Below, in pieces: positions 24,991 through 34,203 of a stretch of 64,000 bases of DNA. Made by a program: the position numbers and the translations under genes. The notes under the pieces were generated by a model. The model ran no database searches, was not told the DNA's origin, and worked only from the letters and a program-made list of their open reading frames with translations. Each line of letters opens with the position of its first letter. The first letter of the stretch is position 1. The stretch lies in contig VXRD01000161.1 of NCBI GenBank assembly GCA_009838845.1, positions 1-64,000 of the forward strand, written 5' to 3'. Origin of the DNA: Gemmatimonadota bacterium. GTDB lineage: Bacteria > Latescibacterota > UBA2968.

Positions 24991-27695
24991 GGGGCAAAAG
25001 TAGCGGCGTTGAGGAGAACAATGCGGTCGCACGCGATGGCGGGGTAATCCCGCACGGTGATGGTTTTTTCCGAGGCGGATTCGATTTCGTAGCCGGTGTC
25101 TGCGGCTAATAGATAGGTTCCGGGGAGAGCGTTGGGGTCGGGCACGGTTTGCGATATGTGATAGGTGCGGTTGTCAACTGAGGTGACATTGAGCGGGGTT
25201 TGTGCCTGCGAGAGTGTGAGGGTGTGACTGCCGCAGCGGAGTTCGGTGCCGCAGAGCAGATAAGCCCGTTTGAGATTGCCCTGGTTGTCGATGGATGCAT
25301 ATGCGAATTGGCCTGTGATGGAGACGGGTCCGAGGTCATGGGTTGTACCTTCTGGGGCTGAGAGGATGTAGTCGGTACAGCCGTCGCGTTTTACGGCTAT
25401 TGCCATGGCGCTGGTGTCGGGGTCGTTCAGGATCAGGTGTGCGGATTGGATGGGTGATTTGTCGGTGTAGGGTGTGATGACGGCGGCGTACTGACTATTT
25501 GTGTTCGCGTCGTTTTTGCGTTCGGCCAGGATTTGCTGAACGGGTGGGGCGTTGAGCTGGTCGCCCAGGTCCGAGCGCCAGCCGGGCGCGTCTGCGAGCA
25601 GGAGGCGATGGATGGGGTTGAGCAGGGTGAGGTCCATTCGCAGGTCCTGGTTTTGCCATGTGGCGGTGAAGGGGGCTTGGGGATGGTCGGCGCGGATGTT
25701 GTCGAGCCATTCGATTTGTTCGTTTATGGGTTGGGGATCGGCACCGCGAATGTCCGTGAGATTCCCGTTGCAGTGGAAGCCATACTGGTGGAGCTTGCCG
25801 CCGTTTATTCGGAAGAAGTCGATGGCGTAGGTCTGTTCGCCGGGGATCTGGATGAGCGCACAGGTGCGCTGGTAGCGGTCGCATTGCTCGTACGGGGTGG
25901 CGGATGCTTGGATGATTTCGACGCCTGTACCCGTGCCAAAGAGTTCCAGGGTGGCGGGTTTTGGGTTGCCGCTTTGGTTTTGGGCATCAACGGTGACGAT
26001 GTTGTGGGAGAGGGTGCTTTTGGTCCAGGCATTTCTGGGGTCGTCCCATATATAACCCCTGTCTGCGGCCATTTCTCGCCCCTGGGCGATGTAGATGATG
26101 CCGAGGCTGTCGTAGTGGCGATGGCCGCCAAAGCCATAACCGTTGAGGTAGAAGGCTGTGTGACCTTTTGGGTTTCCGCCGCGCAGGACGGCGACGTGCC
26201 AGCCGGGGAACCATTCGGTGTGGTGGGGCAGGTCGGTGTTTTGTTCGGATACTATATCGGGATCCCGGTGCCAGAGGGCGTATTCGTCGCCTTTTTGCGA
26301 GAGTGGAGCGTTCTGCGATTTTTCCAGCAGGCCAGCGTAGCGATTGCCGTAATGGGCGGATAGGATTTCGGCGTAGATGGGGTCAATGCCTCGGCCTTCT
26401 CGAGAGTCTCCGATGACGGGGTCTTGCAGGTTCGGATCGAGCATGCGGGCCATGCTTTCCAGAGCCAGGCGGTAGCGGTCGAAGTGCTGAAAGGGGTCCA
26501 GGTTTTTGAGGGCTGGACCGATTTCGGGTTCGTAGCCGTCGGGATCGGAGTATCCGACGAGCAGTTCTGGGATGTCGCGCAATAGGTTGAGGTGCATGGC
26601 GGAATAGGAGGGAGATTCGGTGCAAAAGCCGTCGAAGTGGAAGGCATCTTCGAGGAGGGTTTCAAGGCCTTCGATGGCGCGGCGCACGCTTTGCGGTTTG
26701 TTAAAGAGTATGCCGACGGCGGCGCTTAGTGCGCGGCCAGGACCGCATTTGTTGTTGATTTCGCTCCAGTTTTCGGTGTCTGCACAGCCAGCCAGGATGA
26801 GGTCGTTGACGATGCGTTGATTCATTTCGGGTGTGAGGACGGGGGAGCCATCCTGATATTGGGCTGTTCGGATAAGGTCGTAGGCGAGGGTGATCTGGAG
26901 AATGCTTCCGCCATCGGAGCCACTGCAACCAAAGCGTCCGGCGCCCCAGAAGCCGTTGTTGAGGACCGCATGGTCTCCTTCTCGATGGCGGCCTTCAAAG
27001 GCGGTGATGATGGTTTCGACGGGAAAACGCCCGGCGCGGGGATATTTGCCGAGGGAGATGGCGACTTCGGCTGGTGGAGAATCCGCTATGGTGCCGTCGT
27101 AGGAGTGGAAGAGCCAGTTGGGATATCGCCGCGCCATGCAGTCCATGATATAGGCGCACCACTGGGCGTATAATACGTCATCGGTGAGGGCGTATAATTT
27201 GGCAAGCGGTAGCATTTGTTCGAAGCACCAGCGGCTTTTTTTTGTGCGGATGATGCCGGACCAACTCGTGTGTACGGGCCACCGGACCCATTTGAAGGCG
27301 TGTTTGCCGGATTTGTCTTCGGGGTGGGCGCGTTCTTCGTCGGTGAGGTAGAAGGTGAAGGTCTGGTTCATTCTGGGCGCGGTGATGCTGCCGGTTTCGG
27401 GATAGTTGGCGTTGGGGTACTCGGTTTTGCAGTATTTGCAGATGAGTTTATCCGGATCAGTGGGATCCCATTCGTACAGGCCGGTTTCACCCATGGAGGA
27501 GAGGCGGTTGACGCAGGCGGGACAGTTCTGACCGTATTCGGGCCAGGGGGTGAGTTCGGGCATCATGGCGTCGATAAAGTCGCGGTTCTGGTCCATGAGG
27601 TAGGCGACCTGTTGTTTCCAGCTTTCGAGGATGGCCTGCGCCCAGGGGTAGCGTCTGAGGTTTTTACGGGCGTTTTCGACGTTGAGTAGCGGCAT
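24987..27695 (-). CDS. Heparinase II/III-like protein with an N-terminal cysteine motif
   Basis: A 902-residue protein. The start at ATG 27695 has AGGAG just upstream on the minus strand. Near residues 55-90 there is a CPAC...CKYC arrangement that probably binds zinc. The next ~330 residues are helical, as in the alpha/alpha toroid of polysaccharide lyases. The C-terminal beta part contains GGHRHYDSLG and TLSHNIVTVDAQNQSG, matching the heparinase II/III signature (histidines plus a nearby tyrosine act in beta-elimination). No signal peptide is visible. Probable polysaccharide lyase or an inactive relative; the substrate is unknown. Confidence 0.85.
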   Translation of the reverse strand: MPLLNVENARKNLRRYPWAQAILESWKQQVAYLMDQNRDFIDAMMPELTPWPEYGQNCPACVNRLSSMGETGLYEWDPTDPDKLICKYCKTEYPNANYPETGSITAPRMNQTFTFYLTDEERAHPEDKSGKHAFKWVRWPVHTSWSGIIRTKKSRWCFEQMLPLAKLYALTDDVLYAQWCAYIMDCMARRYPNWLFHSYDGTIADSPPAEVAISLGKYPRAGRFPVETIITAFEGRHREGDHAVLNNGFWGAGRFGCSGSDGGSILQITLAYDLIRTAQYQDGSPVLTPEMNQRIVNDLILAGCADTENWSEINNKCGPGRALSAAVGILFNKPQSVRRAIEGLETLLEDAFHFDGFCTESPSYSAMHLNLLRDIPELLVGYSDPDGYEPEIGPALKNLDPFQHFDRYRLALESMARMLDPNLQDPVIGDSREGRGIDPIYAEILSAHYGNRYAGLLEKSQNAPLSQKGDEYALWHRDPDIVSEQNTDLPHHTEWFPGWHVAVLRGGNPKGHTAFYLNGYGFGGHRHYDSLGIIYIAQGREMAADRGYIWDDPRNAWTKSTLSHNIVTVDAQNQSGNPKPATLELFGTGTGVEIIQASATPYEQCDRYQRTCALIQIPGEQTYAIDFFRINGGKLHQYGFHCNGNLTDIRGADPQPINEQIEWLDNIRADHPQAPFTATWQNQDLRMDLTLLNPIHRLLLADAPGWRSDLGDQLNAPPVQQILAERKNDANTNSQYAAVITPYTDKSPIQSAHLILNDPDTSAMAIAVKRDGCTDYILSAPEGTTHDLGPVSITGQFAYASIDNQGNLKRAYLLCGTELRCGSHTLTLSQAQTPLNVTSVDNRTYHISQTVPDPNALPGTYLLAADTGYEIESASEKTITVRDYPAIACDRIVLLNAATFAP

Positions 27696-27813
27696 GGGTG
27701 CTCCTGTGGAACGCGTTGATCTTATGGTTTTTACTTTTTGCAATATATTGAGAAATAGACTTTGTGTCTAACCAAAGAATGGACGCACAATATAGCTGTT
27801 TGTATCTCATTTC

Positions 27814-27842
27814 TTGCGTCTTGTGTCTCTCTTTTGTAATAT
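27814..27842 (+). promoter_or_regulatory. Predicted promoter of the sugar-nucleotide cassette
   Basis: TTGCGT (27814-27819), 17 bases, then TAATAT (27837-27842), each matching four of six consensus positions. A second possible -10, CATAAT, lies shortly downstream. GGAGG sits ahead of the epimerase start codon at 27900. The gap 27696-27899 also has the palindrome CAATATATTG. Nothing stronger is visible. Confidence 0.3.
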
Positions 27843-27899
27843 CTCCACTGACCAGATGCATAATACCAGAATACGGGCTATTTACTTTGGAGGAATACG

Positions 27900-28937
27900 A
27901 TGGGAAAGCAGCAAATAGCAGCAACAATGCTCAACAAAGACGATTTGATCGTCATCTGTGGGGCGGGCGGCTTTATTGCTGGTGCGCTGACGCGATATTT
28001 TCACGATCAGGGGTTTGTGCGGCTTCGCGCCGTTGATAAGAAGCCTTTGCCCGAATGGTACCAGCGCGTGCCGGGGGTGGAGAATCTGTGTTTGGATTTG
28101 AGCGATGAAGATAATTGCAAACGCGCCGTTGAGGGTGCTGCTGAAGTGTACAATCTCGCGGCAGATATGGGTGGGATGGGGTTTATCGAGCGGTTCAGGA
28201 TCGACTGTTTGCGGAGTATTCTGATCAATACCCATCTGATTGAAGCGGCTTATTGGGCGGGTGTTGATCGGTATTTCTTTTCTTCTTCTGCCTGTGCGTA
28301 TAATACCGAATTACAGGAGGATCCCAATGTGCGCGCTCTGAAAGAATCAGATGCGTATCCGGCTATGGCAGAGCGCGGATACGGTTGGGAGAAGTTGGTT
28401 TCGGAGATGTTTTGCGAGGAGTACTGGTCAGAGCGCGGCATGAAGACGGCGATTGCGCGGTTTCACAATGTGTATGGTCCTTATGGGACGTGGGATGGCG
28501 GGCGAGAGAAGGCACCCGCCGCGCTTTGCCGCAAGGCGATTGAAGCCAAAGATAACGGCAAACTCGAGATTGATATTTGGGGCGATGGCAATCAGACGCG
28601 CAGTTTTATGTACGTTGACGATTGTATTAAAGGCGTCGATATGATTATGCACAGTGAGGACCTGGTTGCAACGCCTATTAATCTCGGTTCGAGTGAACTG
28701 GTTTCTATCAATGAACTGGTCAGTGTTATTGAGGAGATCGGTAGTATTAAACTCAAGCGTACGTATGATCTCACGGCACCTCAGGGCGTTGCTGGGCGCA
28801 ATAGTGACAATGCGATGATTAAAGAGATTCTCGACTGGGAGCCAGATACCTCTTTGCGCGACGGTATGGCTAAGACTTATGCCTGGATTGCACAGCAATA
28901 TGCGGACCGCAAGGCGGGTAAGTGGACGGTGAGTTAA
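27900..28937 (+). CDS. NAD-dependent epimerase, GDP-mannose 3,5-epimerase-like
   Basis: Extended short-chain dehydrogenase, 345 residues. The NAD-binding GAGGFIAG is at 21-28. MGGMGFIERF and the SSSACAY stretch resemble GDP-mannose 3,5-epimerase. The catalytic pair Y161 and K165 sits in YGWEK. FHNVYGPYGTWDGGREKAPAALCRKA and RSFMYVDDC are also typical of this epimerase group. It would reshape an NDP-sugar in the cytoplasm. GGAGG precedes the start; an internal ATG at codon 10 is also possible. It heads a three-gene cassette with a GHMP kinase and a nucleotidyltransferase. Confidence 0.88.
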   Translation: MGKQQIAATMLNKDDLIVICGAGGFIAGALTRYFHDQGFVRLRAVDKKPLPEWYQRVPGVENLCLDLSDEDNCKRAVEGAAEVYNLAADMGGMGFIERFRIDCLRSILINTHLIEAAYWAGVDRYFFSSSACAYNTELQEDPNVRALKESDAYPAMAERGYGWEKLVSEMFCEEYWSERGMKTAIARFHNVYGPYGTWDGGREKAPAALCRKAIEAKDNGKLEIDIWGDGNQTRSFMYVDDCIKGVDMIMHSEDLVATPINLGSSELVSINELVSVIEEIGSIKLKRTYDLTAPQGVAGRNSDNAMIKEILDWEPDTSLRDGMAKTYAWIAQQYADRKAGKWTVS

Positions 28938-28953
28938 GCAGGGTATTTATTAT

Positions 28954-29745
28954 ATGGGCAAAGATATTACGAGCGTTATTGGCAGTATTCCCTTTCGCAT
29001 GGCTTTTGCCGGTGGGTGGATTGATCAGCCTTTTTTGTCTCAGTACAATCCATCGCCTCCCGGGTCTATGGTTGTGGTTTCGCTCGAGCCGACCAGTCGT
29101 TTTATGAATCGCTGCGGTATGGCGACGAGTACGCGAGATGTTGCGATGAAGCTCTGGGGTTCTACGTTTCCCGATCACGCGCCGTCTGATCTGGTGAAGG
29201 AATTGTACACGGTGGAAAATGAGGGCAAGGCCGAGCCGTCGGGGTCACAGGATATGGTCGGGTTGCTTTATCCGGGCGTGAGCAGGCTCGACTACGATTG
29301 CGAGTACGAGGGGGGGTATTTTCCGGTTCATATCGAGTCGAATAACGATTCTGCTGTCGCGCGTTGGCTCGAGGATGTGGTCTATATGGTTCCGGTTGCG
29401 CCGCGTCCCGATGGCTATGAGCCGTTGGGTGAGAAGAATTTAGATCCGATATGGATTGAGAGATTGAGTCAGTCGGGCAAGGATTGTTATGATGCGATTA
29501 TTGCCAGGGATGCGCGTGGATTGGGCGCGTCGTTGAATGAGTGTATGGTGTGTTGGGAGACTCTTTTGCCTCATACGGTACGTCATCCGACTATTCGGAT
29601 TGATTTGATGGGTATTTTGGAATATTATCAGTCGAGATATGTCGGGGCGATGTTTTCGGGGTGTGGCGGTGGGTATATTTACGTTGTGTCTGAAGAGCCC
29701 GTGCCGGGCGCTCTTCGCGTGGATGTCCGATATGACAAAGGGTAA
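28954..29745 (+). CDS. GHMP-type sugar kinase
   Basis: A 263-residue member of the GHMP kinase superfamily. Motif 1 is RMAFAGGWIDQP (15-26), close to the heptose-kinase/fucokinase type. A short PSGSQD (95-100) stands where the ATP loop PxxGLGSS is expected, and motif 3 is FSGCGGGY (234-241). The ATP loop is therefore degenerate but readable. It probably phosphorylates a sugar at C1, before nucleotide transfer by the next gene. Similar kinases act on D,D-heptose-7-phosphate. No strong ribosome site is visible, so the start is less certain. Confidence 0.8.
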   Translation: MGKDITSVIGSIPFRMAFAGGWIDQPFLSQYNPSPPGSMVVVSLEPTSRFMNRCGMATSTRDVAMKLWGSTFPDHAPSDLVKELYTVENEGKAEPSGSQDMVGLLYPGVSRLDYDCEYEGGYFPVHIESNNDSAVARWLEDVVYMVPVAPRPDGYEPLGEKNLDPIWIERLSQSGKDCYDAIIARDARGLGASLNECMVCWETLLPHTVRHPTIRIDLMGILEYYQSRYVGAMFSGCGGGYIYVVSEEPVPGALRVDVRYDKG

Positions 29746-29751
29746 GTGATT

Positions 29752-30549
29752 ATGAAGACGGTCATTGTTTCAGGCAGTTTTGACGATATGAGGGCGCGAG
29801 ATATCCGTTTTTTGCAGGAGGCTTCCCGATATGGCTATCTTCACGCGCTGGTATGGGGGGATGATGCCATTGAGGGGCGACCCAAATTTCCGGAAGAAGA
29901 ACGCATGTATATGATGGATGCGATTCGCTATGTGGATTGCGCCACGCTTATTACGGAGTTGGTGGATAAAGACGGTCTTCCCGATGCGGTCCAGGCCGAT
30001 ATGTGGGTGGTGGATGAACGAGACGATACGCCGCAGAGACGACATTTTTGCGATGTGCATAATATCGCATATCGCGTTTTGACGTCAGACGATGTGAGGG
30101 GGTTTCCGATAGGGGAGACAGCGGATGGGGATGCGAAAAATAAAAAAGTGATTGTTACGGGGTGTTTTGACTGGTTTCACTCCGGGCATGTCCGATTTTT
30201 TGAAGAGGTGTCGGAGTTGGGCGATTTGTACGTTGTTGTGGGGCACGATGCCAATGTCCGTCTGCTCAAGGGCGAACATCATCCGATGTTCGGTGAAGAC
30301 GAACGCCGGTATGTGGTGCAATCCGTCCGTTTTGTCAAACAGGGGATCATTTCCTCTGGCGATGGATGGATGGATGCCGCGCCTGAGATTGAGGTTATTA
30401 AACCGGATATTTATGCGGTGAATGAAGATGGCGATAAGCTGGAGAAGAGAGTTTTTTGCGAGGAACACGGCCTGGAATACGTCGTGTTAAAACGCGCGCC
30501 GAAGGATGGATTGCCGCGTAGAGAGAGTACGGTTTTAAGGGGGTTTTGA
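29752..30549 (+). CDS. Two-domain cytidylyltransferase-like protein
   Basis: Two nucleotidyltransferase halves in tandem. The C-terminal half is intact: GCFDWFHSGHVRF carries HxGH (HSGH, 143-146) and ERRYVVQSVRFV is the closing motif, as in RfaE C-terminal and glycerol-3-phosphate or ethanolamine-phosphate cytidylyltransferases. The N-terminal half has the same layout (SGSFDDMRARDIRFL) but lost HxGH and ought to be inactive, much as in eukaryotic PCYT2. The stop of the kinase gene is just before it. I use ATG 29752; GTG 29746 is possible. It would attach CTP (or ADP) to a sugar phosphate or alcohol phosphate made by its neighbours. Confidence 0.82.
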   Translation: MKTVIVSGSFDDMRARDIRFLQEASRYGYLHALVWGDDAIEGRPKFPEEERMYMMDAIRYVDCATLITELVDKDGLPDAVQADMWVVDERDDTPQRRHFCDVHNIAYRVLTSDDVRGFPIGETADGDAKNKKVIVTGCFDWFHSGHVRFFEEVSELGDLYVVVGHDANVRLLKGEHHPMFGEDERRYVVQSVRFVKQGIISSGDGWMDAAPEIEVIKPDIYAVNEDGDKLEKRVFCEEHGLEYVVLKRAPKDGLPRRESTVLRGF

Positions 30550-30640
30550 TTTTTTACGATGAAACCTCATTGCGGAGCGTTTTGTCTTTTTATGTAGAGT
30601 AAATTAAGACCTCTATAGCTCTAAATAACAGGATTGTGCG

Positions 30641-32173
30641 ATGTCAAATATTCTTCTCGATAAACCCGATACCGAATTGCATCTTAAGACGCTTGGCTTC
30701 GACAGGGTGCTCGCTTATAAGCTCTGGTGTTACCGCAATGGGCTGGATACTGGTCTGGATAAATCTGCTGCTCAGCGTCAGGCAGAGATTGATCTTCTCC
30801 AACGCGAGGTTGAGCAGCGCGATCCCGATGTTAGCCCGAGACACAATGCCCACCGCGCCAAATTTATCGCTCGTATCTTTAAAGGCGAGCTTCAGGATGA
30901 GACTGTCTCTGATTTGCTCTTTCGCATTCGCGCGATTTACAATAATCTCGACGGTGATCCCAACGCGCAACAAGCACTGGGGTGCCTCGTTCTGCACGTT
31001 GAAAAATACGGCGATTTGATGCGGCCCGCACGCGCCTGCAAGCGTTTTGGTCATACGGTTGTCAATACCTATATTGCCGCTCTTGAACAACTCGCTCGCA
31101 ATCACACAGATTGGATTCGGCCCGTTGAGGATTGGCGACCTAATAGCTATAAACCAGCGCACCAATTCTATAGCCTTGCGCGTCATCTTCTGGCACAATA
31201 CGATGTGCCCGCATTTTTTGATACGGCATTTTTACAGGGCAATACACCAAAGGCGCGACAGGAACAAGCGTGGTTCATTCACGTTGGCATGGGGCAAAAT
31301 ATCCGCACAGCCGGTGTGCCTATGCGGATTACAAAGCGCATGGCGCATTTGCTTTTGCAAGAAAAACGCAGTTATCACACCGTTGTTCAGTGCCTTCGCA
31401 AGGTTCAGTACGTAGCTTATGGCGGCAACCCGAAAAGTGCCTGGGAAATTGCCCATGGACCTCTGGGGGAAGGATTCGAGAACGAAGATTTTTGGGAGAC
31501 TGTTGTCCATTTCCTCGCCAATCAGGCTTTTCTCGAACGCAGTTATATCAATCCCATTATCGACTATATCCGCAATCAAAAATTCACGCCTCAGCGCATG
31601 CCGCAACCCGACGGTACGGAGATCGAAGGTCCGCCGCTACATCCCAATTTTTGTATGAAGGGTCGCAGTATTAACAAGCTTCTCCGCCAGGTCGATGTGT
31701 GGCATCAAGAACTTACGGGTTTGGAAGATGTCGAGTTGGAAATTTGGGCGTCCTCTGGCTTTAGGGAGTTTGAACATGTGACACTGGACCCCAGGCTAAA
31801 ACGCAATATTCAGTGGACGGTTCACGAACTCATTACTTCGCAACAACTCTACGCCGAGGGGCGCATTATGCATCACTGCGCGGGGTCTTATGCCAAACGC
31901 TGTGCCGCGGGTGAGAGATCTCTCTGGTCTTTGCGCGCGCTCGATCTCGACGCTGCCGAAGAAAATCAGGTGCAGGAGCACGTGCTTACCATTGAGGTCG
32001 ATAATAAGAAAAAATCCGTCGTTCAAAACGCCGGCAAATTCAATCTCAAACCCTTTGGCAAAAAACATCTCGCCAAGCAACGCAAAACGGGGAATATTTA
32101 CCTCCATCTTCTCCGCGAGGCGCCGACGGTTATGCGCCTGTGGATGAACCGCGAAGGGTTGTCCCATGGATAA
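30641..32173 (+). CDS. PcfJ-like protein
   Basis: A 510-residue protein whose C-terminal region matches the PcfJ family: LYAEGRIMHHCAGSYAKRCAAGERSLWSLR (MHHC at residues 410-413), followed by HVLTIEVDNKKKSVVQNAGKFN. The N-terminal ~380 residues are helix-rich with no family I recognise. PcfJ was named on the conjugative plasmid pCF10, but similar genes are common in bacterial chromosomes and their activity is unknown. No other conjugation gene is in the window. It overlaps the next gene by 8 bp, so the two are translated together. AGGA lies before the ATG. Confidence 0.8.
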   Translation: MSNILLDKPDTELHLKTLGFDRVLAYKLWCYRNGLDTGLDKSAAQRQAEIDLLQREVEQRDPDVSPRHNAHRAKFIARIFKGELQDETVSDLLFRIRAIYNNLDGDPNAQQALGCLVLHVEKYGDLMRPARACKRFGHTVVNTYIAALEQLARNHTDWIRPVEDWRPNSYKPAHQFYSLARHLLAQYDVPAFFDTAFLQGNTPKARQEQAWFIHVGMGQNIRTAGVPMRITKRMAHLLLQEKRSYHTVVQCLRKVQYVAYGGNPKSAWEIAHGPLGEGFENEDFWETVVHFLANQAFLERSYINPIIDYIRNQKFTPQRMPQPDGTEIEGPPLHPNFCMKGRSINKLLRQVDVWHQELTGLEDVELEIWASSGFREFEHVTLDPRLKRNIQWTVHELITSQQLYAEGRIMHHCAGSYAKRCAAGERSLWSLRALDLDAAEENQVQEHVLTIEVDNKKKSVVQNAGKFNLKPFGKKHLAKQRKTGNIYLHLLREAPTVMRLWMNREGLSHG

Positions 32174-33212
32174 TACTGCGATAACCGGTCATGCGTTTCC
32201 CTTTATCGAAGTTTCTGGTACGGCGTACGATATGGGTTATCAACACGGCAAACAGGCCGCGGATCTCGTTCACAAATATCTCGTGTGGATTGATAAACTT
32301 ACAGGCAAATCTCGCGATGAACTCTGCCAGAATGCGCGTGCTTTTTATCCCTTAATTGAAAAGCTGAGTCCGCTGCTTATGGAAGAGATTCGCGGGCTTG
32401 CCGATGGTGCGGATATTTCTTTTGATGAAGCTCTCTTGTGTCAGGCGCGGGGCGAGGCCGCCAGTGTTCCGCCCGAGGGGTGTACGGCGTTCGCGCTTAC
32501 TGGCTCTGCGACTGCCGATGGGTATCCCCTGGCCGGTCAAAATCAGGATCTCGCGGTCGAATACGCCGATGTCGCCATTCTTTTGCATGTCTGTCCTTCT
32601 GATGGTCGGCCCAGGGCATTGCTTTTCACTTTTGCTGGACAATTGGGTTATTCGGGTATGAATCAGTACGGTCTGGCTCATTTTGCCAATGCGCTCTACG
32701 ATTGTCCCTGGCAGATGGGCTTGCCTCACTATCCGCTCAAACGCATTATGCTCGAGCAGAAGGGTCTGGATACCTGTCTTCGGATTCTCAGACAGCATAC
32801 TACCTGTTCGGCTGGAAATATGGTTTTTTGTTTTGGCGATGGGCAGATTGCCGATCTCGAAATCCGTCCCGAAGGCGTGATGCAATTTACCGATACACAT
32901 CCCGATGCGATTGTTCACGCCAATCACTATCTCACCCCCGAATTTGCATCCTGTGAGACCAATAGTCTCGCCGATTCCTGCCCCCGACGCGATAGGATGC
33001 GCGATTTGGTTAAAGAACACTGGGGCGATATCACGGTGGATACGATGAAGGCTATTCTCTCGGATCACGATGGCGATCCCGCGGCGATATGCCGTCACGG
33101 TGCTGTAGATATGTTTTCTATTTCGGGTTATATCGCCGAACCCGCAAAGGGATTGCTTCACGTTCGGCGGGGATTGGGTTGCACGGGAACGTGGACGGCT
33201 TATGCGGTGTAG
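32166..33212 (+). CDS. C45-type acyltransferase/peptidase (isopenicillin N acyltransferase-like)
   Basis: Ntn-hydrolase of the acyl-CoA:6-aminopenicillanate acyltransferase family, 348 residues. After the N-terminal GTAYDMGYQHGKQ come the pro-segment and the cysteine that would become the new N-terminus on self-cleavage (C106, in EGCTAFAL). QNQDL follows, then GYSGMNQYGLAHFANAL and a C-terminal NHYLTPEF/RRDRM stretch. The family cleaves or transfers acyl groups on amides. No beta-lactam genes are nearby, so the substrate is likely a peptide or N-acyl compound. It is coupled to the PcfJ-like gene. Confidence 0.85.
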   Translation: MDNTAITGHAFPFIEVSGTAYDMGYQHGKQAADLVHKYLVWIDKLTGKSRDELCQNARAFYPLIEKLSPLLMEEIRGLADGADISFDEALLCQARGEAASVPPEGCTAFALTGSATADGYPLAGQNQDLAVEYADVAILLHVCPSDGRPRALLFTFAGQLGYSGMNQYGLAHFANALYDCPWQMGLPHYPLKRIMLEQKGLDTCLRILRQHTTCSAGNMVFCFGDGQIADLEIRPEGVMQFTDTHPDAIVHANHYLTPEFASCETNSLADSCPRRDRMRDLVKEHWGDITVDTMKAILSDHDGDPAAICRHGAVDMFSISGYIAEPAKGLLHVRRGLGCTGTWTAYAV

Positions 33213-33219
33213 TGTTTTT

Positions 33220-34158
33220 TCAGGGGGTCCAGGTTTTGGCGCGTTCGGCGTAGTCCCGGGCCTGGGCGGGGATATCTACGCCGACTTCTGCGGACCAGGC
33301 TGCGAGAAGCTGTTGATAGATGGGGCCGGGTTTGCCGGTGCCGACAGGTTGGAAGTTAAAGCGAGTGATGGGTACCATACAGATGGTGGTTGAAGTGTAC
33401 CAGGCTTCGTCGGCTTCTCGCACATCGTAGGGTTCGATATCGGTCTCATAGACGGGGATGTTCAGTCTTGCGGCGAGGTCCATGCAGGCCTGCCGGGAGA
33501 CGCCGCGCAGGATATCGTGTGGTTTGGGTGTGTGGATTTCGCCATTGCGGGCGATGAAGAAATTGGTGCCAGTGCCTTCGGTTATAAAGCCGCGTTCGTC
33601 GGTGAGGAGGGCGTTGGCACCTTTTTCCATGCGTTGAGCCTGGAGATTGGCAATCTGGTAGTAGATGCGGCTGCGATTTTTGGCTTTGGGGTCGATGTAC
33701 CGGGCGGGTACGGATTGCTGGGGCGTGATGACAAAGTGAGTGCCCTGTTCGTAATAGTGGGCACTGCCTCCAATGTGGCGCACGAGCGGGATGACGTTGA
33801 TGGTGACGATGGGACTGGCACCTTCTGTGACGAGGGTGTCGTAAAAACCCAGGGCACCCCGGGTGACGTTGTGCATGATCTGAAAGTCCAGATTTTCCAG
33901 GGCGGGCAGATTTTTTTTTATAGTTTTGTGCGTGACGTCTTCCATCTGGTCAATGCTGAGGCCGCAGTCGATTTCTGCGTATTTCATGGAGGCGTACAGG
34001 CGTTTCAGGTGGTTGCGGAGGCAGTAGGGTTTTTGCTTGAAGGAGCGGGTCATTTCAAATACCATGTCTCCAAACATCAGGGCGGAGTCGAAGATGGAGA
34101 TACGGGCTTCGCGTTCGGGAACGAAGGTTCCGTTGAAATAGACGAGGCGCTGGGGCAT
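33220..34158 (-). CDS. Class IV PLP-dependent aminotransferase
   Basis: A fold-type IV aminotransferase, 312 residues: FNGTFVPEREARISIFDSALMFGDMVFEMTRS at the start, a lysine expected to hold PLP in DPKAKNRSRIYYQ (K158 or K160), and FITEGTGTNFF around the conserved glutamate E194. This group includes branched-chain amino acid and D-amino acid transaminases and aminodeoxychorismate lyase; the sequence alone does not decide which. It is transcribed towards the C45 gene, 7 bp from its stop, and away from the next operon. Confidence 0.87.
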   Translation of the reverse strand: MPQRLVYFNGTFVPEREARISIFDSALMFGDMVFEMTRSFKQKPYCLRNHLKRLYASMKYAEIDCGLSIDQMEDVTHKTIKKNLPALENLDFQIMHNVTRGALGFYDTLVTEGASPIVTINVIPLVRHIGGSAHYYEQGTHFVITPQQSVPARYIDPKAKNRSRIYYQIANLQAQRMEKGANALLTDERGFITEGTGTNFFIARNGEIHTPKPHDILRGVSRQACMDLAARLNIPVYETDIEPYDVREADEAWYTSTTICMVPITRFNFQPVGTGKPGPIYQQLLAAWSAEVGVDIPAQARDYAERAKTWTP

Positions 34159-34203
34159 GGGGAGGCCTTTCGTGAGAGTCGAAGATTGGGAAATGGGTTG
34201 TTA

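Noticed and set aside
25533-26363. Long plus-strand frame of 276 codons inside the heparinase-like gene
   Set aside because: The minus-strand gene has intact heparinase motifs over this region, and the plus-strand frame is a glycine/valine-rich antisense product of its codon use.
27744-27899. Possible small ORF or tRNA in the gap before the epimerase
   Set aside because: No cloverleaf-forming stems or CCA end were seen, and the short frames lack a ribosome site; only weak promoter-like hexamers are present.
30641-32173. PcfJ-like gene as a sign of a conjugative plasmid or integrated element
   Set aside because: No relaxase, coupling protein, integrase, attachment site or change in base composition is seen nearby; chromosomal PcfJ-like genes are common.
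32166-33212. C45 protein as part of a beta-lactam cluster
   Set aside because: No NRPS, isopenicillin synthase or related gene is in the window; the family has many other substrates.
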